Of a stretch of DNA of 64,000 nucleotides, positions 62,160 through 64,000 are shown piece after piece. Where the stretch lies: contig NZ_CBDRBL010000004.1 in assembly GCF_965342175.1 (NCBI RefSeq), positions 62,001 through 126,000 on the forward strand. The letters run 5' to 3'. Every line of letters starts with the position of its first letter. The first letter of the stretch is position 1. Origin of the DNA: Actinacidiphila sp965342175 (lineage in GTDB: Bacteria > Actinomycetota > Actinomycetes > Streptomycetales > Streptomycetaceae). Below the pieces are notes generated by a model that saw only the letters and a list, made by a program, of their open reading frames with translations, did no database searches and was not told where the DNA came from. Both the position numbers and the translations under genes were made by a program.

Positions 62160-62670
62160 TGTGGATACCGTGGATAAGTGGTTCCTGCGCAGGTCAGGCC
62201 CTGTTTTTTATCCACCGCGCCTGTGGGTGGAGCCCGTGGACAACCGGGGCCGGCTGTGGACAGCCGAAAGTTGTGCACACTCCGTGCACAGGAGATGCCC
62301 GTTTGTCCCCAGCGATGTCCCCAGGAATACCCAGGTTCTCCCCAGCCCAATCCACCACGCCGGTGTGATGCGGTTCACTCCGACCGGTGAGCGCCCGTGT
62401 TTCGTTGTCGAACAGTGGACAGGACTGTGGAGAAGTGGCCCCGTGCTGGGGACAACTCGCCCCAGCCTGTGGGCGAGCGGTGGACAACCGGTGCGGCGGT
62501 CCTGTGGGCGGATGGGACATCCACAGTCTGTGGATTCGGGTTGCCCACAAATCCACAGGCCTCCGAACAGCCCTGATGAGTATCCCGCAGCCGGACCTGT
62601 GGACACGTTCGGGACAACCCGGGCATCCCCAGGCTGTGGACGGGGGACAACCGCCCCGTCCTGTGGAGAG
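62160..62670. other. oriC: Chromosomal replication origin oriC (about 19 DnaA boxes)
   Basis: Between dnaN and dnaA. Boxes and near-boxes include TGTGGATAC 62160, CGTGGATAA 62169, TTATCCACC 62208, CGTGGACAA 62235, TGTGGACAG 62255, TTGTGCACA 62271, TTGTCCCCA 62303, AGTGGACAG 62414, TGTGGAGAA 62426, TGGGGACAA 62447, GGTGGACAA 62479, TGTGGATTC 62529, TTGCCCACA 62541, TGTGGACAC 62598, TGTGGACGG 62635 and GGGGGACAA 62643. Most are in the TGTGGACAA orientation. None is a perfect TTGTCCACA, so the origin relies on many weak, cooperative boxes. The intervening non-coding stretch is 848 bp (61943-62790). No AT-rich 13-mers are visible, as usual in Streptomyces. Confidence 0.92.
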
Positions 62671-62715
62671 ACGTTCCTGTCCCCAGTCAGCGGCCGGTGC
62701 GATCGAACAACGAAA

Positions 62716-62743
62716 AGCGCCCCGGGAGTTGGCCCGGGGCGCT
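62716..62743 (-). terminator. Hairpin after dnaA
   Basis: An 11-bp perfect stem (AGCGCCCCGGG and its complement) with a 6-nt loop, 48 bp beyond the dnaA stop. Confidence 0.8.
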
Positions 62744-62790
62744 GCGGAGGGACGAAAAGGGGTGCCGGAAGGCTGCCGGACGGCCCTGTG

Positions 62791-64000
62791 TCAGCTCTTG
62801 ATGCGGTTGGTGAGCTCGGTGACCTGGTTGTAGATGGAGCGCCGTTCGGCCATCAGCGAGCGGATCTTGCGGTCCGCGTGCATGACGGTCGTGTGGTCGC
62901 GGCCGCCGAACAGAGCCCCGATCTTGGGCAGTGACAGGTCCGTGAGTTCACGGCACAGGTACATGGCGATCTGCCGGGCCGTGACGAGCACCCGGCTGCG
63001 GGAGGAGCCGGAGAGGTCCTCCACGTCCAGCCCGAAGTACGAGGCCGTCTCCGCCATGATCGCCTGTCCGCTGATCTCGGGGACGGAGTCCTCCCCGCCC
63101 GGGATCAGGTCCTTCAGCACGATCTCGGTGAGCTGCAGATCCACCGGCTGCCGGTTGAGGCTGGCGAAGGCCGTCACCCGGATCAGTGCGCCCTCCAGCT
63201 CGCGGATGTTCCGCGAGATCCGGGAGGCGATGAACTCCAGCACCTCCGGCGGGGCGTTGAGCTGCTCCTGCACCGCCTTCTTGCGGAGGATCGCGATCCG
63301 GGTCTCCAGCTCGGGCGGCTGGACGTCGGTGATCAGACCCCACTCGAAGCGGTTGCGCAGCCGGTCCTCCAGGGTCACCAGCTGCTTGGGCGGCCGGTCC
63401 GAGGAGAGCACGATCTGCTTGTTGGCGTTGTGCAGGGTGTTGAAGGTGTGGAAGAACTCCTCCTGCGTCGACTCCTTGCTCGCCAGGAACTGGATGTCGT
63501 CGACCAGCAGGATGTCCATGTCGCGGTAGCGCTTGCGGAAGGCGTCCGCCTTGCCGTCGCGGATGGAGTTGATGAACTCGTTGGTGAACTCCTCGGAGCT
63601 CACGTAGCGCACCCGCGTGCCCGGGTAGAGGCTGCGAGCGTAGTGCCCGATCGCGTGCAGCAGGTGCGTCTTGCCGAGTCCGGACTCCCCGTAGATGAAC
63701 AGCGGGTTGTACGCCTTGGCCGGGGCCTCCGCGACGGCGACGGCCGCGGCGTGCGCGAAGCGGTTGGAGGCGCCGATGACGAAGGTGTCGAAGAGGTACT
63801 TGGGGTTCAGCCGGGCGGTGGGCTCGGCGGGTCCTCCCGCTCCACCGGAACCGCCGGAACCGCTCGTACCGGCGCCGCCGCTCCCCCCGCCGGTGCGCGG
63901 CGGGGGCATGGTCGGCAGTTGCGGCACCGGCTCCGGCCGCGCCGAAGGCCGGTGGGGCGAGGGGATCTCGTAGCGGGAGGCGGGCGGCTGGTACTGCTCG
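62791..64000 (-). CDS. dnaA: Chromosomal replication initiator protein DnaA (5' end outside window)
   Basis: The 402 codons present cover the end of the Pro/Gly-rich domain II linker (SGGAGTSGSGGSGGAGG) and all of domains III and IV. Domain III is AAA+: IYGESGLGKTHLLHAIG (Walker A) and ILLVDDIQFLASKESTQEEF (Walker B). The domain IV DNA-recognition signature is GGRDHTTVMHADRKI. The frame stays open to base 64000, so domain I and much of domain II lie beyond the window; an ATG at 63927 is internal. Streptomyces DnaA has an unusually long domain II, in line with the linker seen. Confidence 0.97.
   Translation of the reverse strand, partial: EQYQPPASRYEIPSPHRPSARPEPVPQLPTMPPPRTGGGSGGAGTSGSGGSGGAGGPAEPTARLNPKYLFDTFVIGASNRFAHAAAVAVAEAPAKAYNPLFIYGESGLGKTHLLHAIGHYARSLYPGTRVRYVSSEEFTNEFINSIRDGKADAFRKRYRDMDILLVDDIQFLASKESTQEEFFHTFNTLHNANKQIVLSSDRPPKQLVTLEDRLRNRFEWGLITDVQPPELETRIAILRKKAVQEQLNAPPEVLEFIASRISRNIRELEGALIRVTAFASLNRQPVDLQLTEIVLKDLIPGGEDSVPEISGQAIMAETASYFGLDVEDLSGSSRSRVLVTARQIAMYLCRELTDLSLPKIGALFGGRDHTTVMHADRKIRSLMAERRSIYNQVTELTNRIKS

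Overview
The window is a very GC-rich actinobacterial chromosome segment that I read as Streptomyces. The codon bias is strongly G/C at third positions and there is one rare TTA codon. The right end has the canonical order dnaA - oriC - dnaN - gnd - recF - DUF721 - gyrB - gyrA - DUF3566 - tRNA-Ile. The fha/pstP/rodA/pbpA/pknB cell-growth operon, paired class E sortases, crgA and a branched-chain ketoacid dehydrogenase operon are also typical. The species cannot be fixed from the sequence alone.

Layout, left to right. (1) 1-6130: the tail of a PASTA-type kinase gene, then on the minus strand a bacterial proteasome activator, a small membrane protein, a quinone oxidoreductase, an RCK potassium channel, MoeA and a MobA-like/DUF6457 fusion. 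The last three overlap as one operon. (2) 6159-14383: bkdA-bkdB-bkdC with a divergent Lrp-type regulator, then a TetR regulator, a 3-hydroxyacyl-CoA dehydrogenase and paaN. Two almost identical 14-bp palindromes, one upstream of bkdA and one inside the paaN promoter, suggest a single TetR regulator controls both sets. (3) 14384-23297: an IS200/IS605 transposase remnant, a TrmH-type methyltransferase, an HTTM/DUF5819 membrane pair, rhodanese, J-domain and DUF2252 proteins, and a large SpoIIE-type phosphatase with a TTA codon. (4) 23298-28946: a patchy accessory region with a GNAT, TerD, MarR, an HTH-TM-peptidoglycan-binding protein flanked by an imperfect inverted repeat, a small secreted protein and an L,D-transpeptidase-like protein. 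(5) 28947-37478: tRNA-Leu and the six-gene fhaA-fhaB-pstP-rodA-pbpA-pknB operon, which couples Ser/Thr phosphorylation to peptidoglycan synthesis. (6) 37479-46939: an ECF sigma-factor relic, two class E sortases with pabA and a 58-residue membrane protein, DUF881, CrgA, an intergenic DnaA-box cluster, rhomboid, cyclophilin, DUF5324, and a SARP/NB-ARC gene truncated by fusion to the end of a transporter gene. (7) 47051-52413: tRNA-Ala, an HTH protein overlapping a Ser/Thr kinase, a pair of related secreted proteins (one frameshifted), a DLW-39 peptide and tRNA-Ile. (8) 52467-64000: DUF3566, gyrA, gyrB, DUF721, recF, gnd, dnaN, oriC with many DnaA boxes, and dnaA, which runs off the window.

Most genes belong to the conserved chromosome core: replication, DNA topology, cell-wall growth and its phosphorylation control, and branched-chain/acyl-CoA catabolism. 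I did not find a clear-cut undescribed defence or biosynthetic system. The most interesting signals are the shared TetR operators, the DnaA-box cluster about 20 kb from oriC, perfect DnaA boxes next to both TetR operators, the bldA-type TTA codon in the SpoIIE phosphatase, and several gene relics (ECF sigma factor, SARP-transporter fusion, TnpA tail, frameshifted secreted protein) that record recent loss.
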